This document shows positions 7,415-15,835 of a stretch of DNA of 64,000 nucleotides, piece by piece. The position numbers were made by a program, and so were the translations under genes. How positions within the stretch are numbered: position 1 is the first letter of the stretch; each line of letters begins with the position of its first letter. The notes beneath the pieces are model-generated. The model was not told the DNA's origin. It ran no database searches and saw only the letters and a list, made by a program, of their open reading frames with translations. This stretch comes from Pseudomonas sp. TH31 (lineage in GTDB: Bacteria; Pseudomonadota; Gammaproteobacteria; Pseudomonadales; Pseudomonadaceae), in the NCBI RefSeq assembly GCF_016650815.1, contig NZ_JAEKEZ010000029.1, forward strand, positions 868,001-932,000, given 5' to 3'.

Positions 7415-8377
7415 TCAGAACGAAGCGTTCTGCAGATCGTCGAGGTAACGCTCGGCGTCCAGTGCCGCCATGCAGCCAGCGCCAGCCGAGGTGATGGCCT
7501 GGCGGTAAACGTGGTCAGCCACGTCACCGGCGGCGAAGATGCCTTCGAGGTTGGTCGCAGTAGCGTTGCCTTCACGGCCGCCGTGCACAACCAGGTAGCC
7601 GTCTTTCAACGTCAGTTGGCCTTCGAACAACGAAGTGTTCGGGGTGTGGCCGATGGCGATGAACACGCCGTCGACTGTCAGCTCGTCGAAGCTGCCGTCG
7701 TTGTTTTTCAGGCGAGCACCGGTCACGCCCATGTTGTCGCCCAGGACTTCGTCCAGGTTCGAGTTGAGCTTGAGGATGATCTTGCCTTCGGCAACCCGGG
7801 CATTGAGCTTGTCGATCAGGATCTTCTCGGCGCGGAACGTTTCGCGACGGTGGATCAGGGTCACGGTGCTGGCGATGTTGGCCAGGTACAGCGCTTCTTC
7901 GACAGCGGTGTTACCGCCACCGACCACAGCCACTGGCTTGTTGCGATAGAAGAAACCGTCGCAGGTTGCGCAGGCCGAAACGCCTTTGCCCATGAAAGCT
8001 TCTTCCGACGGCAGGCCCAGGTAACGAGCACTGGCGCCGGTGGCGATGATCAGCGCGTCGCAGGTGTACGTCGCGCTGTCGCCGGTCAGGGTGTACGGCT
8101 TGGCGGCGAAGTCCACGGCATTGATGTGATCGAACACGATCTCGGTTTCAAAGCGTTCGGCGTGCTCTTTCATCCGCTCCATCAGCGCCGGGCCGGTCAG
8201 GCCATGGACGTCGCCCGGCCAGTTGTCGACTTCGGTGGTGGTAGTCAGTTGACCGCCGGCCTGCATGCCGGTAATCAGCAGTGGCTTGAGGTTGGCACGG
8301 GCGGCATAGACCGCGGCGCTGTAACCGGCAGGGCCGGAACCGAGAATAATCACTCGCGAATGACGGACTTCAGACAT
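7415..8377 (-). CDS. trxB: Thioredoxin reductase (NADPH)
   Basis: This 320-residue FAD/NADPH enzyme transfers electrons to thioredoxin in the cytoplasm. The FAD-binding fingerprint is ILGSGPAGYSAAVYAARA (residues about 11-28). The redox-active disulfide is Cys136-Cys139 in SACATCDGFF. The NADPH-binding GGGNTAVEEALYL follows, and the FAD tail motif is IFAAGDVAD. Length and motifs match low-molecular-weight TrxB. It is divergent from cysZ, a sulfur-assimilation gene. Thioredoxin donates electrons to PAPS/APS reductase, so the neighbourhood is coherent. Confidence 0.97.
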   Translation of the reverse strand: MSEVRHSRVIILGSGPAGYSAAVYAARANLKPLLITGMQAGGQLTTTTEVDNWPGDVHGLTGPALMERMKEHAERFETEIVFDHINAVDFAAKPYTLTGDSATYTCDALIIATGASARYLGLPSEEAFMGKGVSACATCDGFFYRNKPVAVVGGGNTAVEEALYLANIASTVTLIHRRETFRAEKILIDKLNARVAEGKIILKLNSNLDEVLGDNMGVTGARLKNNDGSFDELTVDGVFIAIGHTPNTSLFEGQLTLKDGYLVVHGGREGNATATNLEGIFAAGDVADHVYRQAITSAGAGCMAALDAERYLDDLQNASF

Positions 8378-8692
8378 GACCTGCTCCTGTTAACCGGCCC
8401 GAAACTCCTGGCGCGGAACGCCGGATTGCCGGCGGGAATAAAAAAGGACTGTTGAAAGCACTTGGGGAAGGCTTGAGCTCGACAGTCCTGTAAAAAGAAT
8501 GGGTGCAGCGTATCGAGGGGGCGAAGATTAAGGAAATACGGTTTAACAATCCAGCTCATAGGCGGTCTCTATCCCTAAGCGATGATTTTATAGACGCCTT
8601 TGTTACAGTGAATGTCGATGCTGCGACCGCGCTTTCCCCCTTGAGGCAAAGTCGGTAAGGTCGGCGCGTTTCCCTTCTGCTCGGAGCACGTT
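8378..8692. other. 315 bp divergent trxB-cysZ intergenic region with a minus-strand terminator-like hairpin
   Basis: No convincing gene is visible. On the minus strand, AGGACTGT (8489-8482) pairs with ACAGTCCT (8452-8445) and is followed at once by a T run, which looks like an intrinsic terminator about 70 bases upstream of the trxB start. It could end a short leader RNA or attenuate trxB. Small open frames here lack codon signature. Confidence 0.4.
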
Positions 8693-9445
8693 ATGCCCGC
8701 CCCTGTTCTGTCCGGCCCGCAATATCTGCGCGAAGGCCTCAAGCTGGTCCTGAGCCCGGGCCTGCGTTTGTTCGTGTTGTTGCCGCTGGCGATCAACCTG
8801 GTGCTGTTCGTCGGATTGATTTACCTGGCTGGCCATCAATTCAGTCTGTGGGTCGACACGCTGATGCCGTCCCTGCCCGACTGGCTGAGTTTCCTCAGTT
8901 ACATCCTCTGGCCGATTTTTGTGGTGCTGGTGGCGCTGATGGTGTTTTTCACCTTCACCATGCTGGCCAACGTCATCGCTGCGCCGTTCAACGGCTTCCT
9001 GGCGGAGAAAGTCGAAGTGGTGGTGCGTGGCACCGACGACTTCCCGTCCTTCAGCTGGGCCGAACTGATTGAAATGGTCCCCCGTACCCTCGCTCGGGAA
9101 ATGCGCAAACTCGGCTATTTCCTGCCGCGGGCCATCGGCCTGTTCATCCTGTCGTTCATCCCGGTGGTGAACATCATCGCCGCGCCGCTGTGGCTGCTGT
9201 TCGGGGTGTGGATGATGGCGATCCAGTACATCGACTACCCGGCCGACAACCACAAACTCGGCTGGAACGAAATGCTCGCCTGGCTGCGCCAGAAACGCTG
9301 GCAGAGCATGAGTTTTGGCGGGATTGTTTACCTCGCACTGCTGATTCCGGTGGTCAACATTTTGATGATGCCGGCGGCCGTGGCCGGGGCGACCTTGTTC
9401 TGGGTGCGCGAACGCGGCGCAGAGAGCCTGGTGCCCCAACGCTGA
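8693..9445 (+). CDS. cysZ: Sulfate transporter CysZ
   Basis: This 250-residue inner-membrane protein begins MPAPVLSGPQYLREGLKLV and shows four strongly hydrophobic stretches (about 24-47, 68-95, 143-170 and 205-235) separated by a large soluble insertion. The family motif FMLAN/TMLANVIAAPFNGFLAEKVE is visible around residues 90-108. CysZ brings sulfate into the cell for cysteine synthesis. The gene is single and divergent from trxB. Starting at 8693 gives the family's usual length. Confidence 0.9.
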   Translation: MPAPVLSGPQYLREGLKLVLSPGLRLFVLLPLAINLVLFVGLIYLAGHQFSLWVDTLMPSLPDWLSFLSYILWPIFVVLVALMVFFTFTMLANVIAAPFNGFLAEKVEVVVRGTDDFPSFSWAELIEMVPRTLAREMRKLGYFLPRAIGLFILSFIPVVNIIAAPLWLLFGVWMMAIQYIDYPADNHKLGWNEMLAWLRQKRWQSMSFGGIVYLALLIPVVNILMMPAAVAGATLFWVRERGAESLVPQR

Positions 9446-9509
9446 GCCGGTCACAAATCCATCATCGAAACGCCACAATGACGACATGGCCTCAGCCGAC
9501 ACTGAGGTC

Positions 9510-10684
9510 ATGACGACAGCTCTGCATATCACTCTGATCACCGAAACCTTCCCTCCGGAAATCAACGGCGTGGCCAATACTCTTGGCCGCTTGTACGACG
9601 GTTTGCGCGCGCGCGGGCATCAGGTGGAACTGGTGCGACCGCGCCAGGGCTGTGATCGGCAACTGGGCAGTGACGATGAATTGTTGCTCTGTCGCGGCTG
9701 GCCGTTGCCGGGGTATCCGGGTTGCAGTGGGGTCAGTCGTCGATGCACAAACTGCTGCGGCGCTGGAAACGCCATCGCCCCGACGTGCTGTACATCGCCA
9801 CTGAAGGCCCGCTGGGTTTGTCGGCGTTGCGCGCCGCGCGACGTCTGGGGATTTCGGTGGTCAGCGGCTTTCACACCAACTTCCAGCAGTATTCCAGCCA
9901 GTACGGGCTCGGCCTGCTGACGCGAATGCTGACCCACTATCTGCGCTGGTTTCACAACCGCTCGACCCTGACCCTGGTGCCCAGCGTCAGCCAGCGGCTG
10001 GAGTTGGAACGTCGGCATTTCGAGCGTTTGGCGCTGTTGTCCCGCGGCGTCGATAGCCAGTTGTTTCACCCCAGCAAGCGTCTGAACGCGCTGCGTGAGC
10101 ACTGGGGATTGGGCGAAGATGACATCGCCGTTATCCATGTGGGACGTCTGGCGCATGAGAAGAACCTGGGGTTGCTCAAGCGCAGTTTCGACGCGCTGAA
10201 GAGCACATTCCCACAGCGAAACCTGAAGTTGATCGTGGTTGGCGATGGTCCGTTGCGCATGGCGTTGGAGAAGGAATTGCCCGAGGCCGTTTTCTGCGGT
10301 TCACAGCGCGGCGAAGCCCTGGCCAGTCACTATGCGTCGGGGGATGTGTTTCTGTTTCCGAGTATGACCGAGACCTTTGGCAACGTGGTGCTTGAGGCTC
10401 TGGCCTCGGGGCTGGGGGTGGTGGCCTACGATCTGGCGGCTGCCGGTCAGCATATTCGCCACGGCTACAACGGGGTACTGGCGATGCCGGGGGATGAGGC
10501 GGCGTTCTGTGAGGCGGCACGCTGGTTGCTGGAGCAGGACGAGACCTTGCGTTGCGTACGGCTCAATGCGCGCCAGCATGCAAGTCGTCAGGGGTGGGGG
10601 GCAATTATCGAGCAGTTCGAGGGGCAGTTGCGAGGGGCTTGTGCACAAGAGCAAGTCTTGCCTGATGCAGCGTTGTTGCCTTAA
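9510..10684 (+). CDS. GT4-family glycosyltransferase, frameshifted at 9717-9721
   Basis: Two reading frames make one protein of about 391 residues. The first begins MTTALHITLITETFPPEINGV at 9510 and fails after GWPLPGYPG; the second resumes LQWGQSSMHKLLRRWK at 9722. Restoring one C (CCGGG to CCCGGG at 9717-9721) reads YPGLQWG and joins them. The N-terminal GT-B domain has PPEINGVANT; the C-terminal domain has HVGRLAHEKNL, VGDGPLR and FPSMTETFGNVVLEALASG, the EX7E donor site of GT4 enzymes. It resembles GDP-mannose-dependent alpha-mannosyltransferases, but the acceptor is unknown. The lesion may be a sequencing error. Confidence 0.8.
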
Positions 10685-10685
10685 A

Positions 10686-10793
10686 AGCTTCGCGGGCAAG
10701 CCTTGCTCCTACGGGGCATGCGTCGGTCACAAAATGTCGACACGACTCAAATCCGTAGGAGCAAGGCTTGCCCGCGATGGCGTCAGTACAGTC
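10686..10793. repeat. REPIN-type inverted repeat, family B, copy 1
   Basis: GCGGGCAAGCCTTGCTCCTAC and its complement GTAGGAGCAAGGCTTGCCCGC flank about 55 bases of unrelated spacer. It lies between the convergent glycosyltransferase and alkene reductase genes. Confidence 0.85.
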
Positions 10794-10798
10794 GCCGC

Positions 10799-11902
10799 TT
10801 AAACCAGTGTCATCAGCGCCTCACGGCTGAACGGCAGGATGTCTTCTTCACGACCATCACGCACTTTCTGCGCCCAGTCCGGGTCCACCAGCAAGGCACG
10901 GCCTACCGCCACCAGGTCGAATTCTTCATTGTTCAAACGCTCCAGCAGATTTTCCAGGCTGGCCGGTTGGGCGATTTTGTCAGTGTTGACCATGAACTGC
11001 AGGAACTCGCCATCCAGGCCAACGCTGCCCACGGTGATGGTCGGTTTGCCGGTGAGCTTGCGGGTCCAGCCAGCCAGGTTCAGATCGGAACCGTCGAACT
11101 CCGGCTCCCAGAAACGCCGCGTAGAGCAGTGGAAAATATCCACGCCAGCGTCGGATAACGGCTTGAGGAATTCGCCCAAGGCTTCAGGGGTTTGCACCAA
11201 ACGAGCGGTGTAATCCTGCTGCTTCCACTGGGAGAAACGGAAGATGATCGGGAAACCTTCGCCTACCGCCGCGCGTACCGCCTGAATCAACTCGATGGCG
11301 AACCGCGAACGGTTGGCCAGGCTGCCGCCGTATTCGTCGGTGCGCTGGTTAGTGCCTTCCCAGAAGAACTGGTCGACCAGATAGCCGTGGGCGCCGTGGA
11401 TTTCCACGCCGTCCATGCCGATGCTTTGCGCGTCCTTGGCAGACTGGGCAAACGCAGCGATCACGTCCTGGATATCTTGCTGGGTCATGCTGTGAACCAC
11501 GACCTGACCATCCTTGAGTTTTTCCGACGGGCCGTAACCCGGGACGCTGGCGTCCGGCTCGGTGCCGATGCGGCGCACACTGCCCACATGCCATAACTGC
11601 GGAACGATCTTGCCGCCTTCGGCGTGCACCGCGTCGACGACTTTTTTCCAGCCGGCCAACGCTGCTTCACCATAGAAATGCGGCACGTTCGAGTAGCCGT
11701 TGGAGGCCTTGTGGCCGACGGTGGTGCCTTCGGTGATGATCAGACCAACACCGGCGGCGGCGCGGCGACGGTAGTATTCGATCACCTTGGAATTAGGCAC
11801 GCCGCCTGGGGAAAAGGAGCGGGTCATCGGCGCCATGACGACGCGGGACGGCAGTTCGAGGGTGCCGAGGTGGAACGGTTTGAACAGGGCTTTTACGGGC
11901 AT
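10799..11902 (-). CDS. Old Yellow Enzyme family alkene reductase (FMN)
   Basis: This 367-residue TIM-barrel flavoprotein starts MPVKALFKPFHLG at 11902, served by GGAG 7 bases upstream; the in-frame GTG at 11914 has no spaced ribosome site. Family features are VVMAPMTRSF (FMN loop), IVPQLWHVG, the substrate-binding His pair in EIHGAHGYLVDQF, NQRTDEYGGS and VAVGRALLVDP near the C-terminus. OYE proteins use NADH or NADPH to reduce activated C=C bonds such as enals, maleimides and nitro-olefins. Physiological substrate is unknown. It stands alone, with no regulator adjacent. Confidence 0.9.
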   Translation of the reverse strand: MPVKALFKPFHLGTLELPSRVVMAPMTRSFSPGGVPNSKVIEYYRRRAAAGVGLIITEGTTVGHKASNGYSNVPHFYGEAALAGWKKVVDAVHAEGGKIVPQLWHVGSVRRIGTEPDASVPGYGPSEKLKDGQVVVHSMTQQDIQDVIAAFAQSAKDAQSIGMDGVEIHGAHGYLVDQFFWEGTNQRTDEYGGSLANRSRFAIELIQAVRAAVGEGFPIIFRFSQWKQQDYTARLVQTPEALGEFLKPLSDAGVDIFHCSTRRFWEPEFDGSDLNLAGWTRKLTGKPTITVGSVGLDGEFLQFMVNTDKIAQPASLENLLERLNNEEFDLVAVGRALLVDPDWAQKVRDGREEDILPFSREALMTLV

Positions 11903-12001
11903 GGGACGCTCCACGGGAAGAACAGGCTTTATGACGGCGATAATATGGAGAGTCGCAAGGCGTGAACAGCACTATTGATTTGGGTGATTAAGGATTAGAA
12001 A

Positions 12002-12114
12002 CGAAAAGATCGTCCGATCGCGGCCCGAGCCTTCGGCAGCTCCTACGCGGGAATGTGAACACCTGTAGGAGCTGCCGAAGGCTCGGGCCGCGATCGGACG
12101 ATCTTTTGATCTTG
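12002..12114. repeat. REPIN-type inverted repeat, family A extended variant, copy 3
   Basis: Same GTAGGAGCTGCCGAAGGCT core, but the outer arms read CGGGCCGCGATCGGACGATC instead of GCGATC. The only other copy with this extension is at 19899, between cysD and the NIF3 gene. Lies between the two minus-strand genes for the OYE and glutathione peroxidase. Confidence 0.85.
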
Positions 12115-12118
12115 CTGC

Positions 12119-12601
12119 TTAGCTCAGCGCTTTTTCGATCGCATGCACGATCGTCGGATCATCCGGCGCCGTCCGCGGCGAGAACCGCGCCAGCACACGC
12201 CCGTCTTTACCCAGCAGGAATTTCTCGAAGTTCCAGGTGATGTCGCCCGGAAACTCCGCGCCCTCGCCTGCCAGCAAACGGTACAACTGATGACGATCGT
12301 GGCCGTTGACTTCCAGCTTGCTGGACAACGGAAAGGTCACGCCATAGTTGAGGCTGCAAAACTCCTGGATCTCTTGCTCGGTGCCTGGCTCTTGTCCGGC
12401 AAACTGGTTGCACGGCAAACCCAGCACGCTGAAGCCCTGACCCTTGAATTGCTGATAGAGGTTTTCCAGCGCCGCGTACTGTGGGGTCAAACCACATTTG
12501 GAGGCAACGTTGACCACCAGCACGACGTGCCCCTTGAAGGGCGCCAGAGGTAGCTCCTGACCATCCAGGGCTGTCAATTTAAGGTCGTGGAAAGCACTCA
12601 T
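12119..12601 (-). CDS. Glutathione peroxidase family peroxidase (cysteine type)
   Basis: This 160-residue thioredoxin-fold protein starts MSAFHDLKLTALDG at 12601 behind GGAG; a 164-residue alternative has no support. The catalytic residue is Cys36 in NVASKCGLTPQY, not selenocysteine. The rest of the tetrad is visible: Gln70 in CNQFAGQEP, Trp123 and Asn124 in TWNFEKF. Bacterial cysteine types usually use thioredoxin rather than glutathione to reduce peroxides. There is no signal peptide. It precedes no partner directly; the FKBP gene lies behind a terminator. Confidence 0.93.
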   Translation of the reverse strand: MSAFHDLKLTALDGQELPLAPFKGHVVLVVNVASKCGLTPQYAALENLYQQFKGQGFSVLGLPCNQFAGQEPGTEQEIQEFCSLNYGVTFPLSSKLEVNGHDRHQLYRLLAGEGAEFPGDITWNFEKFLLGKDGRVLARFSPRTAPDDPTIVHAIEKALS

Positions 12602-12671
12602 GACGAACTCCAAATTCCCGTGTTCTTCTCGAAACAGCCACTTGGCGGCGCCGCCAGGGACAGCCGCGGAC

Positions 12672-12697
12672 TAAAAAGGCGCCCCTCGGGCGCCTCT
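12672..12697 (-). terminator. Intrinsic terminator of the FKBP gene
   Basis: On the minus strand, AGGCGCCC-GAGG-GGGCGCC type arms are followed by TTTTT. It lies about 30 bases beyond the FKBP stop and upstream of the glutathione peroxidase gene, separating the two transcripts. Confidence 0.85.
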
Positions 12698-12724
12698 CCA
12701 GTACTCGAAAGCTTAGCGCAGAAA

Positions 12725-13210
12725 TCAGTGGTGATGGCCACCTTCGCCATGGACGTGACCATGAGCGATTTCTTCCTGGCTGGCGTCACGGATGTCGATG
12801 ATCTTGACCTGGAAATTCAGGCGCTGACCGGCCAACGGGTGGTTGCCGTCGACGGTGACATCGTCGCCGTCCAGGTCACGGATGGTAACGATTTGCATCT
12901 GACCGTCCGGCGCGGAAGCGTGGAACTGCATGCCCACTTCCAGTTCGTCGACGCCTTCGAACATGCTGCGGCTCAGGGTGCTGACCAGTTCGGCAGCGTA
13001 TTCGCCGTAAGCATCTTCAGGTTCTACGGCGACGGTCAGTTCGTCACCGACTTTCTTGCCTTCCAGCGCCTTTTCCAGGCCCGGAATGATGTTACCTGCG
13101 CCTTGCAGGTAAACCAGCGGCGCGCCGCCGGCGGAGCTGTCGATGACCTCACCAGCGTCGTTGGTCAGGGTATAGTCGATGGAGACAGCCTTATTGGCGG
13201 CGATCAGCAT
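12725..13210 (-). CDS. slyD: SlyD-like FKBP-type peptidyl-prolyl cis-trans isomerase
   Basis: This 161-residue protein starts MLIAANKAVSIDYTLTND. Residues about 1-65 and 125-145 form the FKBP fold (GAGNIIPGLEKALEGKKVGD), with the insert-in-flap chaperone domain between (about 66-124: PEDAYGEYAAELVS, FEGVDELEVG). The C-terminus is histidine-rich (HGHVHGEGGHHH), likely metal binding as in SlyD. A longer in-frame reading extends upstream to 13321 but has no FKBP similarity. It probably assists folding of metalloproteins in the cytoplasm. Confidence 0.9.
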   Translation of the reverse strand: MLIAANKAVSIDYTLTNDAGEVIDSSAGGAPLVYLQGAGNIIPGLEKALEGKKVGDELTVAVEPEDAYGEYAAELVSTLSRSMFEGVDELEVGMQFHASAPDGQMQIVTIRDLDGDDVTVDGNHPLAGQRLNFQVKIIDIRDASQEEIAHGHVHGEGGHHH

Positions 13211-13517
13211 GGGGCGAGACCTTTTGCAGAAGAATATAGAAAGACCAAGTTTAGCGAAGCAATCGCCCGAAAGCGAACACAACCCGGACAGACGGATTGC
13301 GGCGCAGATCTCGACGGCCACAGGCTTTCATCAGGACGAGGATGGGCACTGGGTGGCCGAGCTTTCCTGCGGTCACACCCAGCACCTGCGCCACCAGCCG
13401 CCCTGGCAATCCCGGGCCTGGGTCCTCGACCCATTGCAACGTATTGAAAAAATAGGCCAGCCCTTTGACTGCGGTTGGTGCGCTCAAGGCTCGGTTAGCG
13501 ATAACCTTGGCCACTGA
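13209..13517 (+). CDS. DUF3565 family small protein (start uncertain)
   Basis: The conserved part is GFHQDEDGHWVAELSCGHTQ followed by HQPPW, RAWVLD and FDCGWC, all typical of DUF3565. Cys and His residues (CGH, CGWC) suggest one zinc site. ATG 13209 overlaps the start codon of the divergent FKBP gene, so translation may begin further in, although no better ATG precedes the conserved region. A DUF3565 gene sits beside slyD and ackA in P. aeruginosa. Function unknown; about 102 residues from this start. Confidence 0.7.
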   Translation: MGRDLLQKNIERPSLAKQSPESEHNPDRRIAAQISTATGFHQDEDGHWVAELSCGHTQHLRHQPPWQSRAWVLDPLQRIEKIGQPFDCGWCAQGSVSDNLGH

Positions 13518-13559
13518 ATTTCGGCAGGTAACCCGTTATAGGTCACCGCCTGGCGGCCC

Positions 13560-13706
13560 GTACGGCCTTTGCGTCAGATCAAATTCGAGTGCCTGAAGTC
13601 CACAGCCAAGGCGCTGCGACGAGTCATAGCTCGCTATGGGGAAGAGCAGCAACGCAGGGTATGGATTTCAGGCGCCTAAGTTGACTGACAGCAAAGGCCA
13701 CACGGG
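13560..13706. repeat. Long imperfect palindrome, family D, copy 1 (where ackA would be expected)
   Basis: The arms GGCCTTTGCGTCAGATCAA and, on the other strand, GGCCTTTGCTGTCAGTCAA pair over about 38 bases, together with GTGCCTGAAGTCCA versus GCGCCTGAAATCCA. The core contains GCGACGAGTCATAGCTCGC and GAGCAGCAACGCAGGGTATG. That core recurs at about 52115-52180 with different arms. It fills the gap between DUF3565 and pta; no coding signature is visible. Confidence 0.7.
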
Positions 13707-13735
13707 CTGCCCACATGCACCTCCAGAGAATCCGC

Positions 13736-15835
13736 ATGCAAACTTTTTTTATCGCGCCCACCGATTTTGGTGTGGGTCTGACCTCCATCAGCCTCGGGCT
13801 GGTGCGTACCCTTGAGCGAGCCGGGCTGAAAGTCGGCTTTTTCAAACCGATTGCCCAGCCGCATCCGGGCGACACCGGCCCTGAGCGTTCCACTGAACTG
13901 GTGGCGCGCACTCACGGCCTCAAGCCGCCACAACCGCTGGGCCTGGCCCACGTCGAGCGCATGCTCGGCGACGGCCAGCTGGATGAGCTGCTCGAAGAAA
14001 TCATCACCCTTTATCAACAGGCTGCGGTGGGCAAAGACGTGCTGGTTGTCGAAGGCATGGTCCCCACCCGCAGCGCCAGCTACGCCGCCCGGGTCAATCT
14101 GCACCTGGCCAAGAGCCTCGATGCCGACGTGATCCTGGTCTCTGCACCGGAAAGCGAAGCCCTGAGCGAACTCTCCGGCCGGGTGGAATTGCAGGCGCAG
14201 TTGTTCGGCGGCCCGAAAGACCCGAAAGTTCTCGGCGTGATCCTGAACAAGGTCAAGACCGACGAAAGCATGGAGGCCTTCGCCTCGCGCCTGAAAGAAC
14301 ACTCGCCCTTGTTGCGCAGTGGCGATTTCCGTTTGCTCGGCTGCATCCCGTTCCAGCCGGAACTGAACGCCCCGCGCACCCGTGACGTCGCCGACCTGAT
14401 GGGCGCGCAAATTCTCAATGCCGGTGATTACGAAACCCGGCGCATGACCAAAATCATCATCTGCGCCCGTACCATGCGCAACACCGTGGAGCTGCTCAAG
14501 CCCGGAGTGCTGGTGGTGACACCCGGCGATCGTGACGACATCATTCTCGCCGTCAGCCTCGCCGCCATGAATGGCGTGCCGCTGGCCGGCCTGTTGCTGA
14601 CCAGCGACACCCTGCCCGACCCACGGATCATGGACCTCTGCCGCGGTGCCTTGCAGGCGGGCCTGCCGGTGTTGTCGGTGAGCACCGGTTCCTATGAAAC
14701 CGCCAACCTGTTGAACGGCCTGAACAAGGAAATCCCGATCGACGACCGCGAGCGTGCGGAAATCATCACTGACTTCGTTGCCAGCCACCTCGACGCCAAA
14801 TGGCTGCACCAGCGTTGCGGTACGCCGCGGGAAATGCGCCTGTCGCCCGCCGTGTTCCGCTATCAACTGATCCAGCGCGCCCAGGCCGCCAACAAGCGCA
14901 TCGTGTTGCCCGAAGGCAGCGAACCGCTGACCGTGCAAGCGGCGGCGATCTGCCAGGCCCGTGGCATCGCCCGTTGCGTGTTGCTGGCCAAACCGGCCGA
15001 CGTCGAAGCGGTTGCCCGCGCCCAAGGCATCGAGTTACCGCCAGGTTTGGAGATTCTTGACCCGGACCTGATTCGCGGTAACTACATCGAACCGATGGTT
15101 GCCCTGCGCAAGACCAAAAGCCTCAACGCGCCGATGGCCGAGCAGCAACTGGAAGACACCGTGGTGATCGGCACCATGATGCTCGCGCTGGATGAAGTCG
15201 ACGGCCTCGTCTCCGGGGTCATCCACTCCACCGCCAATACCATCCGCCCGGCCCTGCAACTGATCAAGACCGCGCCGGGCTGCACGCTGGTGTCGTCGGT
15301 GTTCTTTATGCTGTTCCCGGAAGAAGTGCTGGTCTACGGCGACTGCGTGATGAACCCACACCCGAGCGCCGCCGAGCTGGCCGAGATCGCGTTGCAAAGT
15401 GCCGACTCGGCCGCCGCGTTTGGCATCACCCCACGGGTAGCGATGATCAGCTATTCCAGCGGTGAGTCGGCCAGCGGCGAAGAAGTCGAGAAGGTCCGCG
15501 AAGCGACGTTGCTCGCCCACGAACAGCAAAACTCGCTGCTGATCGACGGCCCCTTGCAGTACGACGCAGCCGCCAACGAAACCGTGGCCCGGCAACTGGC
15601 GCCGAACAGTCAGGTGGCTGGTCGCGCCACGGTGTTCGTGTTCCCTGACCTGAACACCGGCAACACCACCCACAAAGCCGTGCAGCGTAGCGCCGACTGC
15701 GTCAGCCTCGGGCCGATGCTGCAAGGCCTGCGCAAACCGGTGAACGACCTGCCGCGCGGCGCGCAAGTCGACGACATCGTCTACACCATCGCGTTGACCG
15801 CGATTCAAGCTGCCAACCGACCTCTGGATCTTTAA
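13736..15835 (+). CDS. pta: Phosphate acetyltransferase (long form)
   Basis: This 699-residue enzyme interconverts acetyl-CoA and acetyl phosphate. The start MQTFFIAPTDFGVGL at 13736 is preferred to an ATG 21 bases upstream because it aligns with the P-loop-like N-terminal domain. The middle DRTGG-type domain covers about 215-330; the catalytic PTA domain covers about 370-695, with FRYQLIQRAQAANKRIVLPE, SGVIHSTANTIRPALQ, SSVFFMLFPEEV and VFPDLNTGNTTHKAVQ. In P. aeruginosa ackA lies immediately upstream; here it is absent from the window. The acyltransferase gene follows with almost no spacer. Confidence 0.95.
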   Translation: MQTFFIAPTDFGVGLTSISLGLVRTLERAGLKVGFFKPIAQPHPGDTGPERSTELVARTHGLKPPQPLGLAHVERMLGDGQLDELLEEIITLYQQAAVGKDVLVVEGMVPTRSASYAARVNLHLAKSLDADVILVSAPESEALSELSGRVELQAQLFGGPKDPKVLGVILNKVKTDESMEAFASRLKEHSPLLRSGDFRLLGCIPFQPELNAPRTRDVADLMGAQILNAGDYETRRMTKIIICARTMRNTVELLKPGVLVVTPGDRDDIILAVSLAAMNGVPLAGLLLTSDTLPDPRIMDLCRGALQAGLPVLSVSTGSYETANLLNGLNKEIPIDDRERAEIITDFVASHLDAKWLHQRCGTPREMRLSPAVFRYQLIQRAQAANKRIVLPEGSEPLTVQAAAICQARGIARCVLLAKPADVEAVARAQGIELPPGLEILDPDLIRGNYIEPMVALRKTKSLNAPMAEQQLEDTVVIGTMMLALDEVDGLVSGVIHSTANTIRPALQLIKTAPGCTLVSSVFFMLFPEEVLVYGDCVMNPHPSAAELAEIALQSADSAAAFGITPRVAMISYSSGESASGEEVEKVREATLLAHEQQNSLLIDGPLQYDAAANETVARQLAPNSQVAGRATVFVFPDLNTGNTTHKAVQRSADCVSLGPMLQGLRKPVNDLPRGAQVDDIVYTIALTAIQAANRPLDL

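Noticed and set aside
13676..15025. 449-residue minus-strand open frame
   Set aside because: Antisense shadow of pta.
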